Source: Spirodela intermedia
Lineage: Eukaryota > Streptophyta > Magnoliopsida > Alismatales > Araceae
NCBI GenBank assembly: GCA_902729315.2
Contig: LR746269.1
Span: 8,220,231-8,284,230, forward strand
Direction of reading: 5' to 3'
Length of the DNA stretch: 64,000 nucleotides
Position numbers and translations under genes: made by a program. How positions within the stretch are numbered: the first letter of the stretch is position 1; every line of letters begins with the position of its first letter. This document shows, one piece after another, positions 1-12,219 of this stretch. The notes beneath the pieces are model-generated. The model saw only the letters and a program-made list of their open reading frames with translations. It was not told where the DNA came from and did not search any database.

Positions 1-38
1 ATTATATTGTCTTCTTTCTAAGAATTCATCTTTTCCAG

Positions 39-2544
39 ACGTTAGTGAGAGAATATCTGCTGTGGCTACAGTCAAGCATGACTCGTGAGGGGCAGATTTA
101 CCTTGACTCGCTTGAAAAAAAGGGGTCTGATCCCCCTCATGATAACAATCGAGTGCTTCTGGAGACCCTCGATTTGATGAAGCGAGGGGAGGAGCTCAGC
201 ATAAAAGTGACCAGTGATTTCAGTTCTAGCGCTGCTGCAAGGCTTCTTGAGCAGGAAATCAGAGAAGTGGTAAGTCCAATCCAACGATTTCTATCTTTCT
301 GTAATCTTCTTCCCACCTCTTATTATCTGTCTTTTGGCTGCCCAATATCTAGTATCTATCCATTTATGGCTGATGATTGTCTGCATCTACGCAAAGGATC
401 TTGGAGTCATGCTATGGAGGTAGAGATCATTCGAGACTCTTACTACCATCTAGAATCCGGATGTACACCATTTTCTTTTCTTTCTTCTTAAGAAGCTTGA
501 CGATATCATCACAGCAGGAATATGTGATTCATCCGAAAGAAAAGAACTCGTCCATAGGCATTGATGAGGTAAAGTCAATTGTAAGCTGAAGTGTTCTAGA
601 TCATCACTAACCAGAGATTATAGGTGAAGGATTTGAAAATAGGAAGATGAACTATCACAGATTTTCCCTGCAAGCTTAAACGGGTTCATAGATGCATAAG
701 AAATCTAGGTGCAATTAATTGAGGCAGATTCTTTTATAATTTTATCTAGGTGAGTGGCGGGGTGATTGAAGATGAAAAGACAGACCGAAGAAGCATTTTT
801 GTGATTTTTCTTTAAGATCCTTTTCAAAGAATCGTAAATTGGGAAGCCTTCTAACGAGTTCTCATCTTGTGAATGAATGAGGGGAAAAAATCAAAGTTTA
901 GCTTACATTCTCCCAAGAACTACCTAGTCTGGCATACAAACTTTGCTTCCCTTGAGCTCTAGATGCTCAAAACTCTCTCTTGCGCAACCAGATTGGCTAT
1001 TTCTGTTCCTCAGGTATCTCTAAAAGCACCCTTTGCTGAAATGGGAAAAGAGTGCAGAAAGCTAACAGGGAAGGAGCTTCTGTTCATCCTGAGAATTTGA
1101 ACAATAATTTATTTACTAAAAGTAGCCATACGACTTGGATGAAGAACATTCTTTCTTTGATTTTCTGTCAAATCATGTGGACTGGCATGCGTAGGCAAAA
1201 AGGCTATCCCATCTGGTGGAAAGATTGTGTGAGAGAGTGTACGAACTGCTCCAAATAGGGGTCATCCTGCCTTAGCGATTCCCACTCTGTTGGGGGGGGT
1301 ATATATATAGAAATGATGAAAGACTTAGGTGCATTCACTGAATTTTCTTCAAAATAATCTCTGCCATGAACTACTAGGTACCAAAGATGTGAATGATTTT
1401 ATACAGAAAGAAAGGAAGTGAAAGCGTGTCTAACATGCAAAAGCTTGGTGGTGTAATCTCCTTCCTTCTTTGTATCAGCCTCTACTGCCGAGCAGTTAGT
1501 TTGGTGCAAGGAGAACAGATAAAGGCAGTGAGGATAGGGGAAACTTTGATAACTATTTGCAATGAGACTGGTTTCCATGGCCTATAATCCCTTACTGTAT
1601 TGCATTCCTGCCCAAGTATCTGGAAGAATGTGCTCTCTAGATTGGAAAATGGTTTGGTCCTTTGGGCGCTTAAAACCCTTCTCTTTTTGTGCCTTCCTTG
1701 TGTTTCAGGTTCTGGGGACCTTTGGCGCACTGGGGGCTGCCGGGCTCTCTGCCTCACTTCTTACCTCTGTATTGCCTACGACAGCGGAAGATCTCCTTGC
1801 ACTGACATTCTGCGCTTCTGGCGGGTAACGTTCATTCCCACCCCCGGCTGACCCTCAGTTCATCTTCGCCTTCTTTTTTTTGGACCGCATTGCCAGTTCC
1901 GTTGCTTTCATCGGAAATTAGATATTAAAAAAAGAAAAGAAGTTTCGTAGTCTAAGCACATAAAAAAAAACACAGATTCATGACGGAAATAGTTTAGTTG
2001 CCAAAAGAATTCCCAAACGAGAGATGCATCATTCTTTTGATCTTCTTTTTTTTTTTTTCCTGGGTTTTTCTCCTTCGATTTGTTTGGTCATGAATGAGAG
2101 AGAGATAGAGGTAGAGAGAGAGAGTGTGTCTGTATGTGGAGATTTTTCCCTGTAATATCAGTGATTTGACAGAAAAATTACCCAAGTTATAAACATTTCA
2201 GTAATAAATTCTCTTGTAGGAAACCGCCTCATACTTGATAGGTTGCAATATATCTGTGCAGACTACTTGCAATGTCCAACTTCCCGGCACGGCGGAGGGA
2301 GGCAGTGGCGAAGGTGAGAAGGATAGCAGACTCCTTGGCGCGCGAGATCGAGGCAGCCATGCAGAAGGATCTCTCCCAGGCCTTGGAAAGTCAGAGGGAA
2401 TTTGTGCAGACGGTCGGCAAGCCCTACCAGGAAGCGGCCCAGCATAGAATAGACAGGCTAGCAGAGGTCCAACAGGAGCTGGAAGAGGTCGAGAAGAAAC
2501 TCCAGCTACTTAAAGTTGAGATACAGAACCTTCATGTTTCATGA
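39..2544 (+). CDS. FZL: FZL-type (FZO-like) chloroplast dynamin GTPase, 3' end only
   Basis: C-terminal part of a plant FZO-like protein, a dynamin-family GTPase that remodels thylakoid and envelope membranes in chloroplasts. Visible exons are 39-269, 1709-1824 and 2262-2544. All junctions are GT-AG and keep phase (0, then 2). The first exon encodes a helical stretch ending QEIREV. The second encodes a small-residue-rich hydrophobic segment (LGTFGALGAAGLSASLLTSV followed by LPTTAEDLLAL), the likely membrane-interacting part. The third begins with the junction Gly and encodes a charged coiled coil ending QNLHVS and a TGA stop. From memory this order (GxxGAAGxSASLLTSVLPTT, NFPxRR, a coiled coil ending in NLHVS) is what FZL proteins show. 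The GTPase domain and start lie left of the window. Introns are 1,439 and 437 bp. Family assignment is firm; exact length is unknown. Confidence 0.9.
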
Positions 2545-3878
2545 GCTACAAGGAACCAATCCTCCTCCCCTCTTCCCGTTTTGGTAGCAGAGGCGGCATA
2601 TTCCTCCTGTAAACTCTCCTTCCCTTTAGTGCCATCATTCAATTCTATTTCTGCCCGCTCATATTTCCCATGTTTTGGGAAATAAGATGATATCAGATGA
2701 GAGTTTGAAGATATTCGGATGTAATTCCTCAAATTACATAAGATGGCAATAAATGAAGGTTGACTGTAAGCATCAGGTCTGAAAGAAAGACTGAGCTGAG
2801 CCTCAAATTACATAAGATGGCAATAAATGAAGGTTCCTCAAATCACAGACAGAGACAGATGGACAGAGGGAAGGAAGGAGAAGGAGAGAGAAAGGGGCAA
2901 TAGCCAGGGTAATTGTGGGGCAGTCTGAACTGGCGTAGTCTACTTCAGGGGCTGGATTTTTTATTCAGGCCCGAAAGAAACTGGGTCGGGCCCAAGATTT
3001 TTCTAGCCCCATTCAGGCACCTGGTTGGAAACACAGAATGAATTCTCACAATCTGCGAGTCAAGAATGGGTGAAAGACTGGGCTTAAAGCCACTCTGGCT
3101 CATTGACTAAAATAGGCCCATTCAGAATTCGATTGACTACAGGTAGACCGGCAATCCAAAGGAAGACTTAAATGGAGATGCAATGCTGACCACAATCAGT
3201 GTTGGCCAATTCTGTGTACTATGTGTATGGGATTAGAATGCCCTCTTCTCTTGACTCAATCTGCGTCCGAAATCATGAGCAGGAAGAGATCGAGAGCAGC
3301 CAATCCACCCATCTGATCTGATCCTAGCTTTCATAAATGAATTAGTAGCTGAAGCTCATTGAACGTCGGATAAGATAAATGAATCTCTTTATTCTGTCAT
3401 CCTGGGACACTAAGTTGTAGCTGTAATTCATCGATAGAACTGTCAAGCTAGATGGGCTTTCTCCGCTCTCCGAAGTGAATAATATTATAAAAAAGGAATC
3501 AACCCAGTGGTTAAACAGAACTCCAGGCCAGAAATTCTATCACAGTCTTTTGGACAACTGCTATCCATACAAGGTTGAAGTAAAAAAAAAACTCCTTTTT
3601 CTCCAAGTTTGGCAAGCACTTCAGACAGGGATTAACCAGATTTTTCTTCTCAAGTAGAAATCAGGTTGACCAGTAAAATAGTAGGGAAGCGGGATAGTAG
3701 TAGATCCTGATTTGATTCAGGAATATGCAGATATACATGTAAATATCTACAATTAGACATGACATGATTATTAAGTAGGCATCCCTGCAACATGAAGACG
3801 AATACATTTCAATGAAAAAAAAGAAAAAGCTGAACGGTGGTACCATAATATTGTGAGAGTTTCGTGCCAACACATGGA
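2545..3878. other. Convergent spacer between FZL and the BSD-domain gene
   Basis: No coding exon seen. It must hold the 3' UTRs of two convergent genes. It contains an exact 35-bp direct repeat (2728-2762 and 2802-2836). A purine-rich stretch lies around 2865-2900. A cluster of GGCCC/AGCCC words at about 2965-3130 resembles clusters elsewhere in the window. A short open frame at 3475-3657 shows nothing recognisable. Confidence 0.5.
2728..2836. repeat. Exact 35-bp direct repeat, 74-bp spacing
   Basis: The 35 bases beginning CCTCAAATTACATAAGATGG occur at 2728-2762 and again at 2802-2836 without a mismatch. The first copy lies about 185 bp past the FZL stop, so both may fall in its 3' UTR or just beyond. 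The start of a third copy (CCTCAAAT) follows at 2837. Confidence 0.85.
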
Positions 3879-5210
3879 TCAATCTTTGATGGGCTCATCA
3901 TCTTCAATATCCCAGCTGAGATCCTCTTCCTCTTCTGTAGTGCTCAGCCTCTTTCGCAGTGCAGCATCATTCAGATTGCCACCAGAATCACTAATCTTTT
4001 TGTCATCATCCTCGCCAAGATCCTCAATCTCATCCCACCCAAGATCATCTTCATCTGGAGTAGATGGCTGGTTTGGCACAGACACAACTGGCTTCGCCTC
4101 AGCTTCATGAAGAATCTGATCATCCAGTTTAGAAGCAACATTATTGATCTTAGAGGCATTATCATCTCCAGATGACACAGAAGCAACTTCACCGGAATTG
4201 CTGACCTGAGAGTTCTCATTTGGACTATCTCGACTAACAGGTTTCTGCATCTGATCGTTCTCTTCCTTTGATAATGGAGAGGGCGAATTTTCCTCCGCTC
4301 TCACCTGCTCATTTCTTTGTTCTTGTTTTTCTGACCCTTCTTGTCTGCCTTGCTGTTCTTCCTTTCCATCTTCTTCGTAGTCATCATCATCTACTTCCCA
4401 GCTAAGCTCCTCTTCCTCTTCAACTAAAACCCTCTTCACAAGATCAGCCCTCACATCCTCCACTTGCTTGAGCTTGTAGACCTTGTAGAAGTAGCGGGTC
4501 CAGAAGGTTTCGTAATCAAGATGGACAGGAACTAATTTCTCAAGATTAACCTCAAGGGCTTCGTTCTCCGCAAGGAGGCTCTCGATCTCCTCCTCCTTTT
4601 CTCCAAGCTGGAAATCCGCAGCCCACATCCCCAAGTCCTCAGCATCTTCCGGGCCTTCAGTAAATGTTCCGGGATTGGACTGTAACGACATGACTTTCAC
4701 CTCAAATCTGTTGTATTTTTTTGTTGTGCCACCACTGTCGATGACGGGACTCTGCGTCGAAGCACCCAGAGAGGAGCCGGCATGCTCTGCGAAGTCGGAA
4801 TCTATAGAGAGGATCGCATCCTTACTGTGGGCGATGACGTCGGTTGCCCCACGCCAGACGGAGTCGCCTAAGTCGTCAATGACCTGTCCGACAGATTCAA
4901 GGGACTCCTGAGCAACGGAGGCACCCGCCTCAAGTGCGTTGGGGAGGTCCTTGATAACCTCGCGGATAGCCGCCGCCTCCACCCGGAAACCCGATCCGAA
5001 CTCTTGCAGATCGCGCTGGTATGTCTGGATAACCGACTCTGACTTAGAGGCCAGCGTCTTGATCAAACTCCCAAAGCCGCCCCATGCGCTACCCTCTCCA
5101 CCAAGGGAACTAGAATTCGATTCGGCGCCGCCATGATTACCGTCCGGCGGCGCGCCAGCTTCCTGCACCGCCTCCTCCTCGCCTGAGAAGACGGACCTGA
5201 AGAAATCCAT
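3879..5210 (-). CDS. BSD-domain protein
   Basis: Uninterrupted 443-codon frame starting MDFFRSVFSG and ending EDDEPIKD. It matches plant BSD-domain proteins (the domain of BTF2-like factors, synapse-associated proteins and DOS2-like proteins). The BSD domain lies at about residues 196-252, with the hallmark aromatic pair in ETFWTRYFYKVYKLKQ (about 234-249). Upstream, residues about 41-75 hold WGGFGSLIKTLASKSESVI, the N-terminal helix seen in this plant group, followed by a helical region rich in Ala, Val and Glu. After the BSD domain come three acidic blocks built around Trp (ELSWEVDDDD, DLGWDEIEDLGEDDD, DLSWDIEDDE), separated by a low-complexity Glu/Gln/Ser segment. No signal peptide or membrane segment is seen. 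The start is the first ATG of the frame, and length and both ends fit the family. The cellular role of this plant group is poorly defined; a nuclear or membrane-trafficking role would be a guess. Confidence 0.93.
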   Translation of the reverse strand: MDFFRSVFSGEEEAVQEAGAPPDGNHGGAESNSSSLGGEGSAWGGFGSLIKTLASKSESVIQTYQRDLQEFGSGFRVEAAAIREVIKDLPNALEAGASVAQESLESVGQVIDDLGDSVWRGATDVIAHSKDAILSIDSDFAEHAGSSLGASTQSPVIDSGGTTKKYNRFEVKVMSLQSNPGTFTEGPEDAEDLGMWAADFQLGEKEEEIESLLAENEALEVNLEKLVPVHLDYETFWTRYFYKVYKLKQVEDVRADLVKRVLVEEEEELSWEVDDDDYEEDGKEEQQGRQEGSEKQEQRNEQVRAEENSPSPLSKEENDQMQKPVSRDSPNENSQVSNSGEVASVSSGDDNASKINNVASKLDDQILHEAEAKPVVSVPNQPSTPDEDDLGWDEIEDLGEDDDKKISDSGGNLNDAALRKRLSTTEEEEDLSWDIEDDEPIKD

Positions 5211-5770
5211 CGCGGATCAAGGGACAGATAGACAAGTTCTTCCTGTGCGCGGAAGGAGAATTTTTACACAAAGACTCAGACGCTCCAGCCGTTCATAGGA
5301 ACCCCGCCGACGATGACGACGCAATCGCAGATCCACCGCATCAAGCAGCCATCAATCGCTCCGGCGCTGGTTTTGATGCCACACCGCGGAGAGGAGTGTC
5401 GTAGGGGAGAGGAAGGGGGCCTTCTCCTCCAAGGCCAAGCAAAACCACGTGCGCTTGCTTTGCGACCTCCCTACTATATTCCCGCGCCTCGCCTCCGCCC
5501 TCCCTCCTTGCCGTGATGCTGCAGCCAGCGGCGGCGGCGCCTCTCCCCCAAGGAACAGCGCCGCCACGGAGAGAGAATCCTCGGGATCCCGGCCGAGATG
5601 GGAAGACTTGGGAGGAGAGTGGGGAGGAGGCTGCCCTCTTTTTTAAGGCATATAAAGTCCCGAATCCGGTTGTCTTGTCGGTCGGACGAGACCGGCTGGG
5701 GAGAGAAGGGATCGCGGATCCGACGGTCCATCGGCGAGAAGAATTTACATGCAGTTGCTTTTAATTAAAA
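5211..5770 (-). promoter_or_regulatory. GC-rich 5' flank of the BSD-domain gene
   Basis: About 550 bp of GC-rich DNA lie directly upstream of the minus-strand BSD start, then give way abruptly to AT-rich sequence near 5760. This is the expected place for the 5' UTR and core promoter. Open frames on both strands here are by-products of base composition (Pro, Arg, Gly and Ala runs) and match nothing I know. I cannot place a transcription start. Confidence 0.45.
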
Positions 5771-7198
5771 TATTTAAAAACATTATTGATAATAATTTAT
5801 TGTTTCTGAAGACTGCAGCTGAACGGCTTTATTATTTCATTTATTTCACTCCAAGTTAAATAAAAATGCGTGTAAATTATGCCTCATTCATTTATTTCAT
5901 ATGAAGAAGGGGGCACTGCTTAAGTACATCTTGGTGACGTGGCAGCTAGTGGTGGTTCCCATTTAGAAGCCCACAGGTGGAGGAGAGGGCAGAATATTAT
6001 ACATCACTAGAAGCCTCTCTCCAACTCCTTTGCTTTGAATGTGCCTATTTAAGCACACCATATGTTAAATAATTACATATATTTTCAATGGTGCATCTCC
6101 ATCACTTTGTGATTATTTCCCTCTTAACATAGAGAAGAGTCAAAATTAAAGATGGCTCAAAGCTTGATGTCTCTTCATTGATCTAAGCCACAATGGTTGC
6201 CCTTAATGGCCTTGTTTCCCACATTCAATGCGTTTATCTTCCTCTTATTTTTCAAAGATTTTTTTATCAATTATTTGGGCATTCAAACTAAATTCCAAAT
6301 TTTCATTCCACATTCAGTGTTCCAACCATGTGCTTTTAATCCAAGATTATTTTTTTTTGGATGATTTAATGTCAATGTTTTTCTTCAATCCAACTTCATA
6401 TCCTTATGGGAATTTGTCAAGAGACATTTTATTTAGAATTAAATTGAATTAAATTAAATATTCATTTAGCAGTCAATGTGAATATATTCAAGAACATTAA
6501 AATGAATCGAATGCACAATGTAATAGCTATATCATCACTTTGGTATTTAAATAAATAATTATTTTTTATATCTACCATCAAGTAAAATAGCCATCAGCAA
6601 CTAGAAGACCCAAGATCTTTCATAGTGTCCTTTTATTTTTCAATTCCAACATGTATTTACCCATTCTTTTATATAGTGATCATCAATATGATTGATATGA
6701 TTTTATCTTGAGATAGAAACTATTGGGCTCATGCTTAAGTCATTGATTTTATCTTGATTTTCAAAAATAGTACATGCTTAAGTCATTGTTCTACCCAACC
6801 TTAGCCTTATTAAATCATTGATGAACTTCTAGTTTTCTCCCAAAATTATCTCACTTAGAATTTATAGTGGTTTAGCCTATGTCACATACATTCCAAAATG
6901 ATCCATTCCTCATGTTCCACTAAATTGAAGTGGTATAAATGCTAACAATAAGTCTTCAACTAACAACCACTAGATTTCATGGGTCCAATCATCTCAAGTT
7001 TTCCCTAGATGTGCTTTATCTAGATTCACAACCTCTAGTTGATCTACTAAATGAGTTAGGTCACCTATAATACTAAAATACTCAACTAGAAATAAATACA
7101 ACTTTGGAAAAATATAGTATCATAAGTCAACTCATAGTTTTAACATCATGAATTCTTAGCCTGGAGATGTGAAAGAAACTTATGGAATCGACAACTTT

Positions 7199-7303
7199 GA
7201 ATGACTTAGATGGAGATGCTAATATATATTATTGAATGATCTAGAGGGAGATGCTAATTTATATTATTGAATGATCTAAATGGAGATGCTAATTTATATT
7301 ATT
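7199..7303. repeat. 35-bp tandem repeat, three copies
   Basis: Units start at 7199, 7234 and 7269 and follow the pattern GAATGAT-CTA-A-GGAGATGCTAAT-TATATTATT with a few substitutions. The later two copies are closest to each other. Confidence 0.85.
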
Positions 7304-7576
7304 AAATGATTTTTTCTCAGCTTGAACTTCGGAGATGAAATTCATTATAATTGATATTTATTGGTTTTCTAAATTTTTTATGGTAAACAATGCTTGGGGA
7401 TTTCAACAAAAGTACTATAGAGTTTTTTTCCTTATATAGTAAACTCTTAAGTTACTGAGATGCATAAACATGAAAATTTACTGAAAAAATTTCTAAAATT
7501 CTATAAAAATATTTATAATTCACATAAGATAATTTTGGCAGAATAAAGTAACTTTTAGCACATATAAACATTACAT

Positions 7577-7579
<3 letters not shown>

Positions 7580-7626
<47 letters not shown>

Positions 7627-7640
7627 ACTCACTCACTCAC
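7580..7640. repeat. (CT)21 microsatellite with (TCAC)n tail
   Basis: A pure CT dinucleotide run from 7580 to 7622 passes directly into about five TCAC units. It is intergenic. Confidence 0.95.
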
Positions 7641-8513
7641 ACTCTCTCACACAGAAACACACACACACGAACACATGCACGTCTACTCTCAAGTTGACTC
7701 CTTTCATATTATAAATAAAGCACTAAATATCACAAAAATATATATCTATTAATTCTAGAAAATCATACTAGTATATTATCAATAAATTGAAGTATTCTCA
7801 TGGGTGTTGGCCTCTTGGTGGCAGCACAATATCAAGAGGGAGGGATGCATTGATAAAGTTTATTTCTTTTATGAATTTAAAAGTTTTTAGAATACATTCC
7901 AAATAAAACTATACTAAATATTTATAGTGGTTCAGTCTTGCATACCTACATCCACTCTCTAAGGTCTCGAGCCCTAGGTTCAACTAGATCATTAGTGTTC
8001 ACATGGTAGCAAAAAAATCAGGATAAGTGAATTGATCATTTTCATGATCACTAATAATTTGTGAATATTTTTATAAATTTACTCAAACATCATTTATAGT
8101 GGTTCAGCTTACTTAACATACTTGCTTTCTAAAAATAACATGTTTCAGTTCCACTAGATTGTAGTTATTTACATTGAATACCAATTCTTTAGTAAGCCAA
8201 CCATTCAATTTAATAACTCCAATCAAATTAAATATTTCACTCCAAAAGCTGTTGTTGTCATTGGTTTTAATATCACAATATGAAGATTTTATTTTGAATA
8301 TTTATTAAATTTTATATATGATGAGAAAAATTTATTAAATGTTTAATATTTATAAGATTATTCAATATGTTTGATGTTTAATGATCTTGTGATACTATGG
8401 CTAACAAGCAAATTTAATAAAATAATAATTGAAATTAATTTATTATATATATACATTAGGATTGATCTCAAAAAGCAGAATCTTAAATTCCAAGTCTAAG
8501 TATATGAATTTAA

Positions 8514-8755
8514 TATCAAAGTCATACACAAGTCTCAAACATAGAATTTGAATGATGACACGTCATAAAATTATGTGATAAAATATTTTAAAACTCACAA
8601 AAGATCAAAGTTATGCATGAGTCTCAAACTTGGAATCTAGACAATGACATATCAAAAGTTTACATAAAAAATTATTTTAAAACTCACAAAATATCAAAGT
8701 CATACATGAGTCATAACCTATAATTTAGATTATGACATGTCGAAAGCTTACAAGG
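8514..8755. repeat. Degenerate tandem repeat of about 90 bp, nearly three copies
   Basis: Units beginning ATCAAAGT start at 8514, 8604 and 8693. Each carries the same ordered words (CATGAGTCTCAAAC-like, GA-AATGACA, AAACTCACAAAA). Divergence between copies is clear, so this is an old duplication. Confidence 0.7.
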
Positions 8756-9448
8756 AGATAGTAACAAACCAAACGTGTTTATTTTAACTTGGCCTCAATA
8801 GTAGGATTATTTTTTGACAAGAAAAAAATCTTCAATTTAAATTTCAAAATAAATGCAGAAGAGAATGGAAAGTTTTGAATCATGAAAAAGATAGAGGTCG
8901 TTGACATGCATTCTAAACAATGATAAGATTTTTGAAATTGGATGACCATGTCTTAGAATGAAAAATGACTAGAGAACGATAATTGTCTAAAGGAAAAAAC
9001 TTAGGAAGATAATATAGATCTCACCAATGATTATCTACACATCTCTTTAAAGATTCAATCACCTTGAGCTTTATTAGAGTACATAACTTTGCATTCGATC
9101 TTCACTCAACTTTGGTGATCTAAGAAACTTCTATCTCAAATGCTAATGTTCTCCATCAGGCCCTAAGGTATTTGGGTGATCAGGGGAGAGATATTTGGCC
9201 AAAAATATGAGATGCTAGTAGTTGGTTGAACCCTTAAAAGGAAGGGTCTCCAAGGAGATAGAATTTTGTGATTGGGTGACTGATCTCATAAAAATTAGTA
9301 TGTATTTTTAAGAAAAATAGTAAACTATAGTAGGAAGGATCCTCTAAGACTAGAACTAACTAGGTGAGGGGGGAACTAATATAAAAAGATTTGGTTTTTC
9401 TAGTGGTGAAGAGAGAGCCTCGATAGGACCCACTTTGAGAGGGTGAGC

Positions 9449-9449
<1 letters not shown>

Positions 9450-9481
<32 letters not shown>
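9450..9481. repeat. (AG)16 microsatellite
   Basis: Pure AG dinucleotide run in intergenic DNA. Confidence 0.95.
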
Positions 9482-9482
<1 letters not shown>

Positions 9483-12050
9483 CATGATAGTCATGAAAGA
9501 ATAGTGTTAGCACATCTACTAAAAAGGGAGAAAATGAGAATTGATAAAAAATCGTAGAAACCCAATTTAGCCCCTTCTCTCCTAGTGTTTCACCTAGCCT
9601 CTATTGAACATACAAAAGTGTCTTCTACATTTTTAACTCTATGCTAGATAAATTAGATTAGCATCCCATTAATCACTTCTAAATTCACAATTCTAGGTTA
9701 GTTAATACTACAGAACACACTACTAATCCCTTATTTACTTACATCTAGGTGGCCTAAATAAAATGACTACTCTACTCAAATGAATAAATTACTATTGTAG
9801 TATGATATAGAATGTGAAGTAATTACCATTCTTTTGTATTTCAGCTCATAACTATTGTAGGCATTTCCTTTGCTTGAATGCTTAGATGGATATAACCCTT
9901 TTGATATAAATAGTTTGTCAATTTGGGTGTGAATGCTATTGGATTTCTAGTTTTAGTGAGTAAGCTAGTAGTTAATACTTTAGCATGTCTTCATGAGTGC
10001 ACACCATTATCAAGTCTAACTTGGCAAGAAGAGTCTCAACACTTACGGATGCATTAGTACTTTTGTATTAAACATCATATCGTGATATTTTAAACTTTCA
10101 CAAAGTCTCATAATAATTTTTATTTACATTTTTTTTATATCTTTCTACTTTCTTGTATGAAATGAGCAGACTCACTTAGTGTAAGAACATTATTGTGCAT
10201 TAAATATTTGCATTATAAGAAAAAAAATACAACATAATCATTGTAATGATCAATGGAAATATTTTTTCAAATTTCCAAGTAAATAACTCAAAGGGAATGT
10301 CATCTTATAAAAATCTTAATTCATCATAAGTTTTAAAAAGTGATCACACACTTTGTAAACTACTAGTTGACACCATTCTAAAAGCATGAAACCAGCAAAC
10401 TAATAGAAGAAGCTCCTATACATCTAGGCTCACACATCCATTCTCAAAGAAGTTATGCCCCAAATTATAAAACCTATTTAGTTTTTATTTGATACTTAAA
10501 TTTGAATACATCATATACTCACTAGTTTAGAGCAATCAATCTAGATAGAACTTACCAACTTACTACAAAACATATTAGAGTACCCCCACTAGAAAGGTTT
10601 TATCTAAAATCATGTATTGTATCACTCATGCTCTATACAGGAAGGTCAAAATTGATACTTGAATCTTTGTAATGATTTTAGACAGATTTATATAAAAGAT
10701 ATATGAATATATATAGTCATTGATTTTTTTTTAAAGAAGAATACAATAGATTAATGAGTATTTTCTTGACATCGTTTCTAGGAAAGTGACTTGAAATGAT
10801 GGTCATATAAAGAGTCATTTTGTAGTTATTTGAGGGGATTGTGACTCTCTTCATTTGCAATACATAAAAACACGATGTCACCTCATGTTGAAAGAGATGT
10901 GAAAAGAGACATCAATAGATGAACAATAACATTGTGCCCTAATAGATATAAAGATGTATAGAATGTGCATGAAGATGAAAATTTGTGGGCTTTATATGTT
11001 ATTGTACTATGTTTTAAATAAAACATATTTAAAATGATGAAATACATGGTATATGACATTTAACATCCAAAAATAAAACTTAGCTACAAAAAGGGAAATC
11101 AACATTGATCAAATGTAGCTAATAAGAGGGAGAAAAATAAATACAATAGCAATTTATTTATCCACAACAAAAGGACAAAGGGCATATTCTGAAATAAAGG
11201 TATATATATTTCAGTTTTAATTCTAGATTTAAGATCCATATATATGGGCCAGTCATCATGTACCCCTTTTTTTTTGGCTTGATTATTGTGGTTGTAACCC
11301 TCTTGCTATGACTAAATCTCTAGCAACATAGAACCTTTGAGCTTAAGCTTTCTTTGAATATCATTGACAATTTAGAGCTAATTAGTTTTAGACCAAGGAT
11401 CTGTTTGTTTGGTTAAATAGGAGGAATATTCCTTAGAAGACAATAATACACTTTTTGTAGGTGTCAAGTTTTCACAGAAGATACTAATACCCTTTTAATG
11501 GTGGAAGGAAGTATGTAAAATATGATATATTAACGAAATTTAATTTTCCAATTTATTCTAATTAATGTTTTAAAGTAAAATTTTAAGTGTGTTCCAAGAT
11601 AGAACTAGTTATATGAAATTCATCCTAAAATATATATCAGTTTTTAAAAAAAATTATAGAATAATTTACTACTATATACCAATGGCACTGTCAAAGCATA
11701 CAATTATGTAGAGGTGACTATATTAAAATTAGAACACTTATTTGTAAAATAATATCAAACTAATGTTTATGCATTTGCAAGATATATTTATTTACAATTG
11801 CCCACTTAGTGTGTGGTAGGAGGGGATAGTGGGCTGCCCCTTAGTCATTTTTTTTCGAAATTTTAACCAATTGGCACTTAGCTACTTTGTTTGATTAAGG
11901 AACGAATTTCCATCTTGGAGGTAAAGTTTGAGATTTACGCCACAAGGGAAAATATCAAAGGTATAACCATAAATCTAAAAACTATAGGGTCCTAAAAGTA
12001 TTCCTCCTAAATGTTTTGAGTTCCTAATCAATTTTAGAACAAGACATTTC

Positions 12051-12219
12051 CCTCCATCTGGCGAGTCAAATCCCCTCGGCGTTCCGCCCGAGGGCTGGTG
12101 ACTGTGTTGCGACTGTGTTGCTCGGAGGGCTGGTGAAGGCGGCTCGGCAGCCCCCCCCCCTCTCAGATTCTTTCAGATCTGTTTGCTTCTTGGCTAGGAC
12201 GTCTAAGAGAGGGAGGGCA
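12051..12219 (+). promoter_or_regulatory. Putative 5' leader of the ASHH3-like gene
   Basis: A short GC-rich island (CGAGGGCTGGTGA-type sequence, near-repeated at about 12089 and 12123) marks the change from AT-rich spacer to the first exon. It probably includes the 5' UTR. No clear TATA box was identified. Confidence 0.35.

Larger units (their letters stand above)
5771..12050. other. Repeat-rich AT-rich intergenic region
   Basis: No gene found in about 6.3 kb. The region is AT-rich and holds a 35-bp x3 tandem repeat (7199-7303), a (CT)21 microsatellite with a TCAC tail (7580-7640), a degenerate tandem of about 90 bp (8514-8755) and an (AG)16 tract (9450-9481). Three stretches share the word TTTATAGTGGTT with similar flanks (about 6858, 7920 and 8093), which I take as relics of one LTR-type repeat. 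No long open frame or transposase/reverse-transcriptase motif was found. Confidence 0.6.
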
